Assembly (NCBI GenBank): GCA_963723495.1
Contig: CAVRQR010000009.1
Location: 496,001 to 560,000 of the forward strand
Source of the DNA: Gp6-AA40 sp963723495
GTDB taxonomy: Bacteria; Acidobacteriota; Vicinamibacteria; Vicinamibacterales; UBA2999
Direction of reading: 5' to 3'
Length of the DNA: 64,000 bases
This document shows, piece after piece, positions 18,730-28,895 of the stretch. The notes below the pieces were generated by a model that saw only the letters and a list, made by a program, of their open reading frames with translations, was not told the DNA's origin and did no database searches. The position numbers were made by a program, and so were the translations under genes. Each line of letters opens with the position of its first letter. The first letter of the stretch is position 1.

Positions 18730-19841
18730 TTAGCGCTTCACGATGACGATGTCACCGCTGAACGACTGAAGCGAGAGCGTGGCGCCGCCGTCGCCGAACG
18801 ATCCTCGAACGGAGCGGTTCCGCCCAGGGCCAGTGAGGGAGTTGCCGGGCCCGGTCTGTAATGTCAGCGGGTAATCCGATCGAATATCACCGCTGAACGT
18901 TGAACCCTCGATGGTGAATCCCCTCTCGTCGACTGGAGTCACTCGTATGTCGCCGGAATGCGATTGGAACTGATAGCGGCCGTTGCGTTGGAGCCTTCCC
19001 GAGTAGTCGACGTCTCCTGATACCGATCGCAGCGACGCGCGCTCGACTTCGATATCGGTGAGCCGCAAGTCAGCGCTCACCGTCTGCGCATCGAAGCCGC
19101 TCGCCTTGAGGCGGTTGACGGTGACATCACCGCTGACGCTGCTGGCGCTCAGTTCTTCGGCCTCGGCATCAGAGATCTCGACATCGCCGGAGACCGTCTT
19201 CAGGGTGCGCAGGCGCCGCGTCGACGTGGTGATCACATCGCCGCTGACGGTGTCAGCTCGCAGTTCGCCGTTGATGTTCGACACCTTGACCGTGCCTGAC
19301 ACGCTTCTCAGCGTCACGCTCGCATCACGCGGCACCGACACCGTGAAGTCGACACCGCCCGCCCAGTTGCGGCGGCGAGGATATTCGGTGCGAACGTCGA
19401 CACGGCCGCTGCGTTCCTGCACATCGATGGTGATCTCGGACAGCAGCGCCTTGCCTTCCGCTTCGTTGGGATGCCGCACGCGCTTGATCGCCTCGATGCG
19501 CACATCGTCGCCCCCACCACCGGTGACCGCGATGTCGCCACTGACGTTCTGAAGGTCGAACGTACCAGTGCGTCCCAGTCGTACCGTTCTCGAAAACGAC
19601 TCGGTGTATCCGGACCTCGGTCGAACCCGCGCCGGCCGCGCCCCTGCGCCTCGAACCGCTGATCGAAATAACGCGCGATCGTATCGGCGTGACGCTCCAC
19701 CTGGCGCGCGAACTGTTCGGCCTGACGCTCGACTCGCCGGGCAATGTCGTCAGCCAGGTTTTCCCAGTCAGCCGACTGTGCTGCTGCCGGTCGCGGCACC
19801 ACGACGAGAACGAGAGCAAGGACGGCGATTCTCTGGACCAT
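18730..19841 (-). CDS. DUF4097-family exported beta-repeat protein, one frame break
   Basis: An exported protein. The N-terminal frame has a signal peptide (VLALVLVVVPRPAAAQ) and an Arg/Gln-rich helical stretch with repeated VERQAEQFARQVERHADTIAR. The C-terminal frame is a regular beta-helix of SVSGDV and TVSGDV units about every 18-22 residues (DTVSGDVITTS, TVSGDVEISDA, SSVSGDVTVNR), characteristic of DUF4097. The two frames meet near 19607 if one base is missing before a TAC codon, giving RGPD-YTESFSRTVRLGRTGTFDLQNVSGD. The span is 3n+2, as one missing base would give. DUF4097 proteins are often encoded beside ECF sigma/anti-sigma pairs, as here. The function is unknown; a surface or envelope-stress role is inference. 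Confidence 0.8.
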
Positions 19842-19845
19842 GTTT

Positions 19846-20571
19846 TTATTGAGCCCCTGGTTGATTCAATCCCGACACAATGCGTGCGGCGCCTTCAGGG
19901 TTGCCTTTCCGCATTTCGTTGATGAGTGCAACGACGTCCTGCAGCAGCTCGAGTTTGCTCCGCAGCGCCTCGAAGAGACTCTCCTGAGCCGTCGGATTAT
20001 CCGGTTCGGTCTGCAGGGCGGCGCGGCTCTCGTTGATCGCGCCGTCGATGACCGTCAGGTTCGCCTGCAGCACGTCGGCGGTTTCCATGTCGAGCGCCGA
20101 CTGCTCGCTCTTCGTGATCGACTCGAGCCCCGCGATCGCGGTGGTGTACTGCGCCTCGGCAAGGTCGAACTCCGCTTTGACGGAGATGGGCGCCGGCTGA
20201 CTCACCGCCGTGGGGGCGAGACGGCCGGACGTTCCGTCGATGCGAGAGAGACCACTTCCGATCCAGGTGAGACTGCCGATGAGCGCAATTGCTACAACCG
20301 ATGCCGCCAGCCTCTGCCACGCGAAACTCCACCCGCGCATCGTCGAGCCGCGCTCGGCCTCGACCGCGGCCGACAGCCGGGTCCACACCTGCGGGGATGG
20401 CAGTTCGGGCTCGAGTGCGAGCGTGGCCTGGCGAATCATGCCGAAATCGACGACCAGCGCGCGGCAACGCTCGCACGAGGCGAGATGGGCCTCGAACTCG
20501 ACTCGAGCATGCTCGTCGAGCGTCCCATCAACGTAATCACCGAGCGCGATCTCGTAGTCCTTGCAGCTCAT
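19846..20571 (-). CDS. Anti-sigma factor with zinc-finger domain and one membrane helix
   Basis: A 241-residue protein. The N-terminal 40 residues hold the zinc-binding anti-sigma motif HxxxCxxC (HLASCERCRAL) after an early Cys (MSCKDYE). One membrane helix lies at about residues 84-104 (LAASVVAIALIGSLTWIGSG), and the periplasmic part is mostly helical (IAGLESITKSEQSALDMETADVLQ). It overlaps the sigma gene by four bases (ATGA), as expected for a cognate pair. It should hold the sigma factor at the membrane until an envelope signal arrives. Confidence 0.88.
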   Translation of the reverse strand: MSCKDYEIALGDYVDGTLDEHARVEFEAHLASCERCRALVVDFGMIRQATLALEPELPSPQVWTRLSAAVEAERGSTMRGWSFAWQRLAASVVAIALIGSLTWIGSGLSRIDGTSGRLAPTAVSQPAPISVKAEFDLAEAQYTTAIAGLESITKSEQSALDMETADVLQANLTVIDGAINESRAALQTEPDNPTAQESLFEALRSKLELLQDVVALINEMRKGNPEGAARIVSGLNQPGAQ

Positions 20572-21179
20572 GCCCCGGTCCCGCTCAACATCAAACGCAA
20601 TTTCATTCGTGCCTTATGCACCTGCGACTTCGACGTGCCCTCCGATACGCCGAGGAGCTTCGCCACCTCGTTGTGCTCGAATCCTTCTACATCATGAAGG
20701 ATGAAAGCGGCGCGGCAACCCTGCGGCAGTTTCGCAATCGCCCGATCGAGGTCGAGACGGCTGACCGCCGTCGGCACGACCGGAGCCACCGCCACTGGCT
20801 CATCTGCTCCCTCATCGTCGAGCGAATCAGTGATTCGCGCCATCTTCGAGTGCCGGCCGCGCAGGACGTCGAGGCACTGATTGACGGCCAGACGATAGAG
20901 CCAGGTGCCGAGGCTCGAGTCACCCCGAAAGCTTCCCAGTTTCCGGTAGGCGTTCAGAAACACTTCCTGAAGGAGGTCTTCGGCCTCCTGTGCCGACCCT
21001 ACCATCCGGAAAACCAGGTTATACAGGCGTCCGGCGTGTGCGCGATACAGCTCCTCGAACGCTGCCGCGTCGCCGTGCCGGCAGCGCTGCGCCAGCTCGA
21101 GGTCGACTGCTCTCACATCTCCTGAAGGGTTAGACGGGCGGGTGGTCGGGGCGGGTTGCCCCGGAATCGCCCTGTTCAT
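20568..21179 (-). CDS. ECF RNA polymerase sigma factor (sigma-E-like)
   Basis: An ECF sigma factor with region 2 (FEELYRAHAGRLYNLVFRMVG, EAEDLLQEVFLNAYRKLGSFRGDSS, LGTWLYRLAVNQCLD) and region 4 (LPQGCRAAFILHDVEGFEHNEVAKLLGVSEGTSKSQVHKARMKLR). I take the ATG at 21177-21179 as start; an in-frame GTG at 21227 would add 16 residues. It is co-encoded with its anti-sigma factor and the DUF4097 protein, and the order sigma, anti-sigma, DUF4097 implies one operon read from about 21.2 kb downwards. Targets probably include the operon itself, which is inference. Confidence 0.92.
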   Translation of the reverse strand: MNRAIPGQPAPTTRPSNPSGDVRAVDLELAQRCRHGDAAAFEELYRAHAGRLYNLVFRMVGSAQEAEDLLQEVFLNAYRKLGSFRGDSSLGTWLYRLAVNQCLDVLRGRHSKMARITDSLDDEGADEPVAVAPVVPTAVSRLDLDRAIAKLPQGCRAAFILHDVEGFEHNEVAKLLGVSEGTSKSQVHKARMKLRLMLSGTGA

Positions 21180-21254
21180 GACGGGCTGGTCACGTTCGTC
21201 AGAAGTCGCCGCTCTAGTCCCGGGCACACAGTGTGAAGACGGGGGAAATACGCG

Positions 21255-21578
21255 TCAGGTTCGCCGGCCTTGCCACCGAATCGACGAAAAATTGCGCACC
21301 CGGTTGACGCCCACCTCGATGGCCTCGGCACGCAAGAGCTCCCGTTTCAGCTGGAGACTGCCCCCATAGCCCCCGAGTGCGCCGCCGGAGCCGATTACCC
21401 GGTGGCATGGCGTGCCCGGGTCACGACACTCGCGCATGACGGTGCCGACCGCCCGCCAGGCCCGCGGCGAACCCGCAAGTGCCGCAATGTCTCCATAGGT
21501 CGACACACGACCGGGTGGGATTCGACGCACGGCTGCCAGGACGCGGTGCTTGAAGGATTTCGATGACGTGTCGTTCAC
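21255..21578 (-). CDS. Methylated-DNA alkyltransferase-like protein (MGMT C-terminal domain only)
   Basis: About 107 residues from a GTG at 21576-21578. The fold is the C-terminal DNA-binding domain of O6-alkylguanine-DNA alkyltransferase: KHRVLAAVRRIPPGRVSTYGDIAALAGSPRAWRAVG (helix-turn-helix with Arg finger) and PGTPCHRVIGSGGALGGYGG. The acceptor Cys of PCHRV is present, so this is not a Trp-type alkyltransferase-like protein, although the N-terminal domain of full Ogt is missing. It may remove alkyl groups from guanine. An upstream in-frame extension exists but has no family resemblance, and the start is uncertain. Its start faces that of deoA across 225 bases with no gene visible. Confidence 0.82.
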   Translation of the reverse strand: MNDTSSKSFKHRVLAAVRRIPPGRVSTYGDIAALAGSPRAWRAVGTVMRECRDPGTPCHRVIGSGGALGGYGGSLQLKRELLRAEAIEVGVNRVRNFSSIRWQGRRT

Positions 21579-21803
21579 GCGTGAGCTCACAGATGAATCA
21601 ACGGATCGATCCCGTAGTCGGCCGGCGCCAAAGAGATACTGCCAAACGGCAACCGAGGGCTCCGGGGATATCAAGGGGGCGGAGCCCCTTGGCCGGTTCG
21701 GTGGCCGGGCGCATTCGAATCGATTTTACTGAGATGAAGGCAGTCACTGCCTACAGCGCCGGCCGCTGCGTACTACTAAGCTACCTCTCGTATACTGCGC
21801 CGG

Positions 21804-23108
<1,305 letters not shown>

Positions 23109-23117
23109 CGGAGGCGC

Positions 23118-24473
23118 ATGGCAACGGAAAGCACGCCCGAGACCGGGCTGTCTGCACAACGATTGCGGGGGATCGCGATCGCCGCGGCGATTCTCCTGCC
23201 GGCGCTGGCCTGGCTAACGAGAGACGTCATCGGCTTTCGCGGTCGAGCGGCGGCCGGTGCCCTGTGCTTCATCGCCATCGTTGCCGCGTGCTCGCCCGAT
23301 TTGCGGCGTGTCAATTGGCGAACCATCCTCTGGGGCATCGGTCTCCAGCTCGGGTTCGCGCTGCTGATTCTGAAGCTCGAGATCGGTGGGCGACGCCCGG
23401 GTTACGAGCTGTTTGCGGCCATCGGCCGCGGGGTTGGACGATTCCTCGAGTTCACAGATGCGGGTTCCATGTTTGTCTTCGGTGTGCTGGCCAATCAGCC
23501 GAAGATGGGCGAGGTCTTCGGCGTGGAGAACGGGCTGGTCTTCGCGTTCCGCGCGCTGCCGACCATCATCTTCATCTCGTCGTTCTTCACGGTCCTGTAT
23601 TACTTCGGCATCCTGCAGTTCGTCGTGAGGGTGATGGCGAGGGCCATGATGTACCTGATGCGGACGAGCGGGGCCGAGACACTCTCAGCTGCCGCGAACG
23701 TCTTCATGGGTCAGACCGAAGCGCCAATCATCGTGAAGCCGTTCGTGCCGCGCATGACGATGTCGGAGCTGCTGGCGATGATGGTGGGGGGCATGGCGAC
23801 GATCTCCGGCGGCGTGATGGCGGTCTACATTGCCCTGGGAGCCGACCCGATCGCCATCCTGACGACGAGCATCATGGCCGCGCCGTGCGGTCTCTATCTC
23901 TCGAAGCTCCTCCTGCCGGAGCTCGAGCAGCCGGATACGAGCGGAACTGCGCCAATCAACGTCGAGAAGGTTCACGTCAACGCCGTTGACGCGGCCGCCT
24001 CGGGTGCGTCCGACGGGCTCCAACTGGCATTGAACGTGGGGGCGATGCTCATCGCGTTTCTCGCTTTCATCGCGCTGTTCGACTTTCTGCTGGGCACGCT
24101 CTACGAGGGACTGACGCTGTCCCGCGTCTTTGCATTCGTGTTCGCACCCGTCGCGTTCCTGATGGGTGTTCCTCCCGCCGATGTCGGTCCGCTCGCGGAT
24201 TTGCTCGGAACCAAGCTGGTCGCCAACGAGTTCGTGGCGTTCGTCAAGCTGACTGGAGAGTATCGCGGCGTGATCAGCGACCGTTCCTACATCCTGGCGA
24301 CGTACACCCTGACCGGCTTTGCGAACATCGCGTCGATTGGTATCCAGCTGGGAGGGATCGGTGGCATGGCGCCCGGACGTCGGGCAGACCTTGCGCGCCT
24401 CGGTGGCCGCGCGTTGCTGGCAGGATTCCTGGCGACGTTGATTAACGCCTGCGTCGCCTCGATGTTGTTGTGA
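23118..24473 (+). CDS. nupC: Concentrative nucleoside transporter (CNT/NupC family)
   Basis: A 451-residue polytopic membrane protein with some eight to ten helices. CNT hallmarks are GVLANQPKMGEVFGVENGLVFAFRALPTIIF, the gating motif ANVFMGQTEAPIIVKPFVPRMTMSELLAMMVGGMATISGGVM, and TKLVANEFVAFVKL. It imports nucleosides with a cation gradient. Its gene sits between deoA and the purine phosphorylase gene and overlaps the latter by four bases, so uptake and cleavage are encoded together. Confidence 0.94.
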   Translation: MATESTPETGLSAQRLRGIAIAAAILLPALAWLTRDVIGFRGRAAAGALCFIAIVAACSPDLRRVNWRTILWGIGLQLGFALLILKLEIGGRRPGYELFAAIGRGVGRFLEFTDAGSMFVFGVLANQPKMGEVFGVENGLVFAFRALPTIIFISSFFTVLYYFGILQFVVRVMARAMMYLMRTSGAETLSAAANVFMGQTEAPIIVKPFVPRMTMSELLAMMVGGMATISGGVMAVYIALGADPIAILTTSIMAAPCGLYLSKLLLPELEQPDTSGTAPINVEKVHVNAVDAAASGASDGLQLALNVGAMLIAFLAFIALFDFLLGTLYEGLTLSRVFAFVFAPVAFLMGVPPADVGPLADLLGTKLVANEFVAFVKLTGEYRGVISDRSYILATYTLTGFANIASIGIQLGGIGGMAPGRRADLARLGGRALLAGFLATLINACVASMLL

Positions 24474-25321
24474 GTGTGCACAAGCCGCCAGGATCGCCCG
24501 TGGGGGGAGCATTCGAGCAAATCGAGGAAACGGCCGCAGCGGTCCGCGGCCGCTGCCAATCGCCGCCCGAAGTGGCGGTCGTACTGGGTTCGGGGCTCGG
24601 CGACTTCGCCGACACCCTGCGCGAACCCACCGTGATGCCATACGACCAGCTGCCGTACTGGCCCATGACGAACGTGGTTGGCCATGCCGGCCGGTTGGTC
24701 GTTGGCCAGATCGCTGGGAAACGGGTAGCGGCGCTGTCTGGCCGAGCGCATTTCTACGAAGGCCATGACATGGCTACCGTCGTCTTTGCGACGCGGGTGA
24801 TGGGCCGGCTCGGCGTGAAGCAGATGATCCTGACGAATGCTGCCGGTGGCATCAACACCGGGTTTGTCCAGGGCGCGCTGATGATCATCGACGACCACAT
24901 CAACATGATGGGGAGCAATCCGCTCATCGGACGGAATGACGAACGTCTCGGCGTGCGTTTCCCGGACATGAGCGAGGTGTACTCCCGACGGCTGCGACAA
25001 GTGGCCGATGAAGCCGCGCGGGCGAGGGGAATCGCCATGACTCACGGCGTGTATGTTGCCGTGCACGGGCCGAGCTACGAGACACCGGCGGAGATTCGTT
25101 ACTTTCGAACGATCGGTGCGGATGCGGTTGGGATGTCCACCGTGCCCGAGGCGATTGCGGCACGCCACATGGGGATGGAGGTGCTCGGCATCTCCTGCAT
25201 CACCAACATGGCGGCGGGCGTACTGCCGCAACCGCTCGTGCACGATGAAGTCATGGAGACAGCACGGCGCGTTCGCGGCTCGTTCATTTCATTGCTCGAG
25301 GGGATCATTGAGCGCCTCTAA
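24470..25321 (+). CDS. punA: Purine nucleoside phosphorylase (trimeric, inosine-guanosine type)
   Basis: A 283-residue phosphorylase of the trimeric PNP/MTAP superfamily. Motifs are VVLGSGLGDFAD (phosphate loop), GHAGRLVVGQIAGKRVAALSGRAHFYEG, TNAAGGINTGF, DHINMMGSNPLIG, VYVAVHGPSYETPAEIR and AVGMSTVPEAIAARHMGMEVLGISCITNMAAG (substrate Met and Asn). It cleaves inosine and guanosine to base plus ribose-1-phosphate. The GTG at 24470 overlaps the transporter stop. The cytidine deaminase gene starts inside its end. Confidence 0.94.
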   Translation: MSVHKPPGSPVGGAFEQIEETAAAVRGRCQSPPEVAVVLGSGLGDFADTLREPTVMPYDQLPYWPMTNVVGHAGRLVVGQIAGKRVAALSGRAHFYEGHDMATVVFATRVMGRLGVKQMILTNAAGGINTGFVQGALMIIDDHINMMGSNPLIGRNDERLGVRFPDMSEVYSRRLRQVADEAARARGIAMTHGVYVAVHGPSYETPAEIRYFRTIGADAVGMSTVPEAIAARHMGMEVLGISCITNMAAGVLPQPLVHDEVMETARRVRGSFISLLEGIIERL

Positions 25322-25700
25322 GCTCGTTGCGGCCGCTCGCCGCGCACGCCGCCACGCGCAGGCCGCCTACTCGTCGTTCAAGGTCGGCGCTGCCCTCGAA
25401 GCGAGCGATGGAACCATCATCACCGGCTGCAACATCGAGAACGCAACCTACGGGCTCACGATCTGTGCCGAGCGCGTTGCGATGTTCAAGGCGCTGTCAG
25501 AGGGGCACCAGAAGTTCCGGCGTGTTGCGGTCGTCGCTGACACCGAGGTACCGACGCCCCCCTGCGGCGCGTGCCGTCAAATCCTCTGGGAGTTTGGTGG
25601 CGACCTCGAGGTGATCCTCGCCAACCTCCGGCGCGAGACCGGCCGTCATCAGCTCAAGGATCTGTTCCCACTCCCGTTCGATGCGCGGCTGCTCGAGTAG
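25308..25700 (+). CDS. cdd: Cytidine deaminase
   Basis: About 130 residues from a TTG at 25308, overlapping the phosphorylase gene by 14 bases. The zinc-binding and catalytic motifs are CAE in GLTICAERVAMFKAL and PCGACRQ in PPCGACRQILWEF. CNIENATYG is the substrate-binding signature. The length is that of the homotetrameric small cytidine deaminases. It converts cytidine or deoxycytidine to uridine or deoxyuridine, which DeoA can then split. The TTG start has no strong Shine-Dalgarno site, and translational coupling through the overlap is likely. Confidence 0.93.
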   Translation: MSASKLVAAARRARRHAQAAYSSFKVGAALEASDGTIITGCNIENATYGLTICAERVAMFKALSEGHQKFRRVAVVADTEVPTPPCGACRQILWEFGGDLEVILANLRRETGRHQLKDLFPLPFDARLLE

Positions 25701-25804
25701 ACAAGCATTCCGCGGATCGCCGCGATCCCTGCGTTGAAAAAGCCCTGCACCCCCGCATCCCCCGCGCCCGTCAGGATGCGCACCGCTGATATCATCCAGA
25801 ACAG

Positions 25805-26863
25805 ATGCTGCCAACGATCGAGTGGAAAGACGATACGGTTGTGATGATCGACCAGCGGAAGCTGCCGGCTTTCGAGGTCTACGTGACATGCAAGACGGCC
25901 AAGGAGGTCGCGAAGGCGATCACGACGATGGTCATACGGGGCGCACCGGCGATCGGCGTTGCCGCCGCCATGGGGATTGCGCTCGGGATGCGCCGCAGCA
26001 GTGCAACCGGCACCAAGCGGTTCACGACCGAGTTTCAGAAGACATGCGACCTGATGGCGGCAACGCGGCCCACGGCGGTGAATCTGTTCTGGGCTATCGA
26101 GCGCATGAAGCGCACGTTTGCCGCAGCGGCGCAGCGCGGCGGCTCGGTCGCCGAGATCGCGCAGCAGCTCGAAGCCGAGGCGCGCGCGATTCACGATGAA
26201 GACGTGGGAAGCTGCAAGGCCATGGGCGCGCACGGCGCGTCGCTCGTGCCCGATGAGGCGAGAATCCTGACGCACTGCAACGCCGGTGCGCTGGCGACGG
26301 CCGGGTATGGAACCGCACTCGGTGTGATCCGGGCGGCATCGGAGCAGGGGAAGAAGATCGCCGTCCTTGCTGACGAGACGCGACCCTTTCTCCAAGGCGC
26401 CAGGTTGACCGCCTGGGAACTGGTCAGGGACGGCATCGATACGACTGTAATCACCGACAACATGGCTGGCGCCATGATGCGGCTCGGCCGTGTGGATTTG
26501 GTGGTGGTCGGCGCCGATCGCATTGCCGCCAATGGCGACGTCGCCAACAAGATTGGCACCTACACTGTTGCCGTGCTTGCCAGGGAGCATGCAATTCCGT
26601 TCTACGTTGCGGCTCCCCTGTCGACGATCGATTTGCAGACGGCGGACGGTAACGGCATTCCAATCGAGGAACGCAATAGTCGAGAGGTCACGCACGTCGG
26701 CGCCGCGCGCCTGACGCCTGAAGGGGCGCAGATTCGCAATCCGGCCTTCGACGTGACGCCGGCGAAGTACGTCACCGCGATCATCACCGAGCGTGGCATC
26801 GCCCGCGCCCCATACAGCGAGTCGCTGCCGCTGCTGTTCGATCACAAGCAGGGCGTGACGTAG
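25805..26863 (+). CDS. mtnA: S-methyl-5-thioribose-1-phosphate isomerase
   Basis: A 352-residue isomerase of the eIF2B-like family. Marks are MVIRGAPAIGVAAAMGIALG, ILTHCNAGALATAGYGTALGVI (catalytic Cys), VLADETRPFLQGARLTAWEL and VVVGADRIAANGDVANKIGTYTVAVLA (catalytic Asp). It acts in methionine salvage on the 5-methylthioribose-1-phosphate made from methylthioadenosine. It fits the nucleoside-salvage run. Some members of the family act on other aldose-1-phosphates or nucleoside-derived sugars, so this one could serve ribose-1-phosphate disposal. Its TAG stop is the first triplet of a family C repeat. Confidence 0.93.
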   Translation: MLPTIEWKDDTVVMIDQRKLPAFEVYVTCKTAKEVAKAITTMVIRGAPAIGVAAAMGIALGMRRSSATGTKRFTTEFQKTCDLMAATRPTAVNLFWAIERMKRTFAAAAQRGGSVAEIAQQLEAEARAIHDEDVGSCKAMGAHGASLVPDEARILTHCNAGALATAGYGTALGVIRAASEQGKKIAVLADETRPFLQGARLTAWELVRDGIDTTVITDNMAGAMMRLGRVDLVVVGADRIAANGDVANKIGTYTVAVLAREHAIPFYVAAPLSTIDLQTADGNGIPIEERNSREVTHVGAARLTPEGAQIRNPAFDVTPAKYVTAIITERGIARAPYSESLPLLFDHKQGVT

Positions 26864-26918
26864 GGCGGGTCTTGATTTGCAGACCCGCCATCTGCCGGGT
26901 CCAAAAGGGAGGACCCGG
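26861..26918. repeat. Double-hairpin repeat, family C, copy 2 (carries the mtnA stop)
   Basis: It opens with TAG, the mtnA stop. Stem 1 is GGCGGGTCT (26864-26872) with AGACCCGCC (26881-26889), and stem 2 is CCGGGTCC (26895-26902) with GGACCCGG (26911-26918). Stems match copy 1 exactly while the loops differ. Confidence 0.9.
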
Positions 26919-26941
26919 TCTAGCAACCGCAGACTGACTGA

Positions 26942-28015
26942 ATGGTCGTTCTAGGCATTGAAACGTCGTGCGACGAGACCGCGGCGGCACTGGTCGAAGA
27001 GACCGGCGATGCCGCACGTCCTTGGCGACTGAGGTCGAGCGTCGTGGCCTCACAGGTCGCGATCCACAGAGAGTGGGGCGGTGTCGTGCCGGAGCTGTCC
27101 GCGAGACAGCACATCCGCGACATTTGCGGCGTCGTCGAGCGTGCACTGCTCGATGGCGGGAACGCTCGCTACGATGCCGTCGCTGTTACGCAGGGGCCAG
27201 GCCTGGTCGGCTCGCTGCTCGTAGGCGTGGCATTCGCGAAGTCGCTCGCCTGGGCGAGCAGCGTCCCGCTCATTCCAGTGCATCACGTCGCTGGCCACGT
27301 CGAATCGTTGGTGCTCGAGAGCGGCGAGATGCCAGTGCCTGCTGTCGTGCTCGTCGTCTCGGGCGGTCACACCAGCTTGTACCTGGTGCGCGTGCCGGGT
27401 GCCCCGGAGTTGATTGGGCGGACCCGTGATGATGCAGCGGGCGAGGCGTATGACAAGGTAGCGAAGCTGCTCGGCCTGGGATATCCAGGCGGTCCGGTCA
27501 TCGATCGGCTGGCCAGCGAGGGAAACGATCGCGCCGTGAGCTTTCCGAAGACGCGGCTGACGCACGCCGATCGCAATGCGCCGGATCTTCCAGGCCGGCG
27601 CGACTTCAGTTTCAGCGGGCTCAAGACCGCGGTACTGCGTTACGTCTCGTCGAGGCGAAGTGCGCTCGGCTTACGTGAGGACGGTCCGCTCCCGCCGCAG
27701 GAAATCAACGATATCAGCGCGAGTTTCCAACGCGTTGTCGTCGAGGCCCTTCTCGATCGCCTGTTCGACGCAGCCAGATGGTACGGTGCCCGCAGCGTCG
27801 GGATCGCGGGAGGCGTGTCGGCGAATAGCCGTTTGCGGGCAGACGCGCGCTCACGCGGTGAGGCGAGTGAACTGCCGGTGTTCATCCCAAGCCCGGCCCT
27901 CTCGACGGACAATGCGGCGATGATTGCTGCCGCAGGGCTGCGGGCTTATCGCGCAGGCACGACGGCCAGCTGGGACCTCAATGCCGAGGCGGCGCTCAAG
28001 CTGGGGACGTCATGA
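26942..28015 (+). CDS. tsaD: tRNA N6-threonylcarbamoyladenosine transferase TsaD
   Basis: A 357-residue Kae1/TsaD protein. Marks are VLGIETSCDETAAALVE at the N-terminus, the metal-binding region PVHHVAGHVESLVLE, VVLVVSGGHTSLYLV, KVAKLLGLGYPGGPVID, RRDFSFSGLKTAVL, and GGVSANSRLRADA with STDNAAMIAAAG at the C-terminus. It transfers the threonylcarbamoyl group to A37 of ANN-decoding tRNAs, with TsaB and TsaE, which are not in the window. The start is ATG at 26942. It overlaps yjbQ by four bases (ATGA). Confidence 0.96.
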   Translation: MVVLGIETSCDETAAALVEETGDAARPWRLRSSVVASQVAIHREWGGVVPELSARQHIRDICGVVERALLDGGNARYDAVAVTQGPGLVGSLLVGVAFAKSLAWASSVPLIPVHHVAGHVESLVLESGEMPVPAVVLVVSGGHTSLYLVRVPGAPELIGRTRDDAAGEAYDKVAKLLGLGYPGGPVIDRLASEGNDRAVSFPKTRLTHADRNAPDLPGRRDFSFSGLKTAVLRYVSSRRSALGLREDGPLPPQEINDISASFQRVVVEALLDRLFDAARWYGARSVGIAGGVSANSRLRADARSRGEASELPVFIPSPALSTDNAAMIAAAGLRAYRAGTTASWDLNAEAALKLGTS

Positions 28016-28425
28016 CGACGGCAACGGAGTATCTCTGGTTCAACACGAAGAAGCGGCAGGAGTTCATCCGCATCACCGACGAGGTCGCGTCCGTCGTCAG
28101 GAAGAGCGGCGTGAAAGAGGGGATGGTCCTCGTGTCTGCGATGCACATTACCGCGGCCGTGTACGTGAACGATTGGGAAGGCGGGCTCATCGACGACTTT
28201 CAAGTCTGGCTCGAGAAGCTGGCGCCGTCGGGGCTCGACTATCGACACCATCAGACCGGTGAAGACAATGCGGATGCCCATCTCAAGCGTACGTTGATGG
28301 GGCATCAAGTCATTCTTCCGATCACCGCCGGCAAGCTGGATCTCGGTCCATGGGAACAGGTGTTCTACGCCGAGTTCGACGGACAGCGGAAGAAGCGTGT
28401 CGTCATCAAGGTGATGGGCGAGTGA
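28012..28425 (+). CDS. YjbQ/UPF0047 family protein
   Basis: A 137-residue protein of the YjbQ family, recognisable from TRKRQEF-like TKKRQEFIRITDEVASVV, GMVLVSAMHITAAVYVND, RHHQTGEDNADAHLKRTLMGHQVILPITAGKLDLGPWEQVFYAEFDGQRKKRVVIKVMGE. The conserved His, Asn, Asp and His of the putative metal site are all present. Members have been reported to have thiamine-phosphate synthase side activity, but the physiological role is unsettled. It overlaps both tsaD and the NUDIX gene. Confidence 0.9.
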   Translation: MTTATEYLWFNTKKRQEFIRITDEVASVVRKSGVKEGMVLVSAMHITAAVYVNDWEGGLIDDFQVWLEKLAPSGLDYRHHQTGEDNADAHLKRTLMGHQVILPITAGKLDLGPWEQVFYAEFDGQRKKRVVIKVMGE

Positions 28426-28895
28426 CCGACAGCGTTCAGGCGGCGGACACGCGTCGGTATCCAGATCGCCCGTTCGTCGGCGTTGGCGCCGTGATCGTGC
28501 AGGATGGGAAGGTGCTCCTCGTCAAGCGGAAGTACGAGCCGCTGGCCGGTCAATGGAGCCTGCCAGGTGGCGCCGTGGAAGTCGGCGAGACGCTCGAAGC
28601 GTGCCTCGTTCGCGAGATGCTCGAGGAGACCGGGCTCGAGGTTCGCGTGGGCCCGGTGATCGAGGTATTCGATCGGATCACGCACGACGCTGAGGGTCGC
28701 GTCATGTATCACTTCGTGCTGGTGGATTATCTGTGCTGGCCTACGGGTGGTACGTTGTGTGCCAGTTCGGACGTTGCCGAGGTGCGCTTTGCCGATCCAC
28801 GCGACCTGTTTCAGTACGATTTGACGACGAAGGCGACGTCTGTCGTGGAACGCGCACTCGAACTCGATCGCCAGACGCAGGGTCTCCGGTCATGA
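28422..28895 (+). CDS. NUDIX hydrolase
   Basis: About 157 residues from a GTG at 28422, overlapping the yjbQ stop. The NUDIX box is complete: GGAVEVGETLEAC followed by LVREMLEETGLEV (G-x5-E-x7-RE-x-x-EE-x-G). The N-terminal phrase PFVGVGAVIVQDGKVLLVKRKYEPLAGQWSLPGG is typical of the ADP-ribose/MutT-like group. It hydrolyses a nucleoside diphosphate linked to another group; the exact substrate cannot be told. The stop overlaps the ATG of the HD gene. Confidence 0.9.
   Translation: MTDSVQAADTRRYPDRPFVGVGAVIVQDGKVLLVKRKYEPLAGQWSLPGGAVEVGETLEACLVREMLEETGLEVRVGPVIEVFDRITHDAEGRVMYHFVLVDYLCWPTGGTLCASSDVAEVRFADPRDLFQYDLTTKATSVVERALELDRQTQGLRS

Noticed and set aside
25649..26926. A minus-strand open frame of 425 codons opposite mtnA
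   Set aside because: Composition is Arg/His-rich without domains. MtnA on the plus strand is complete.
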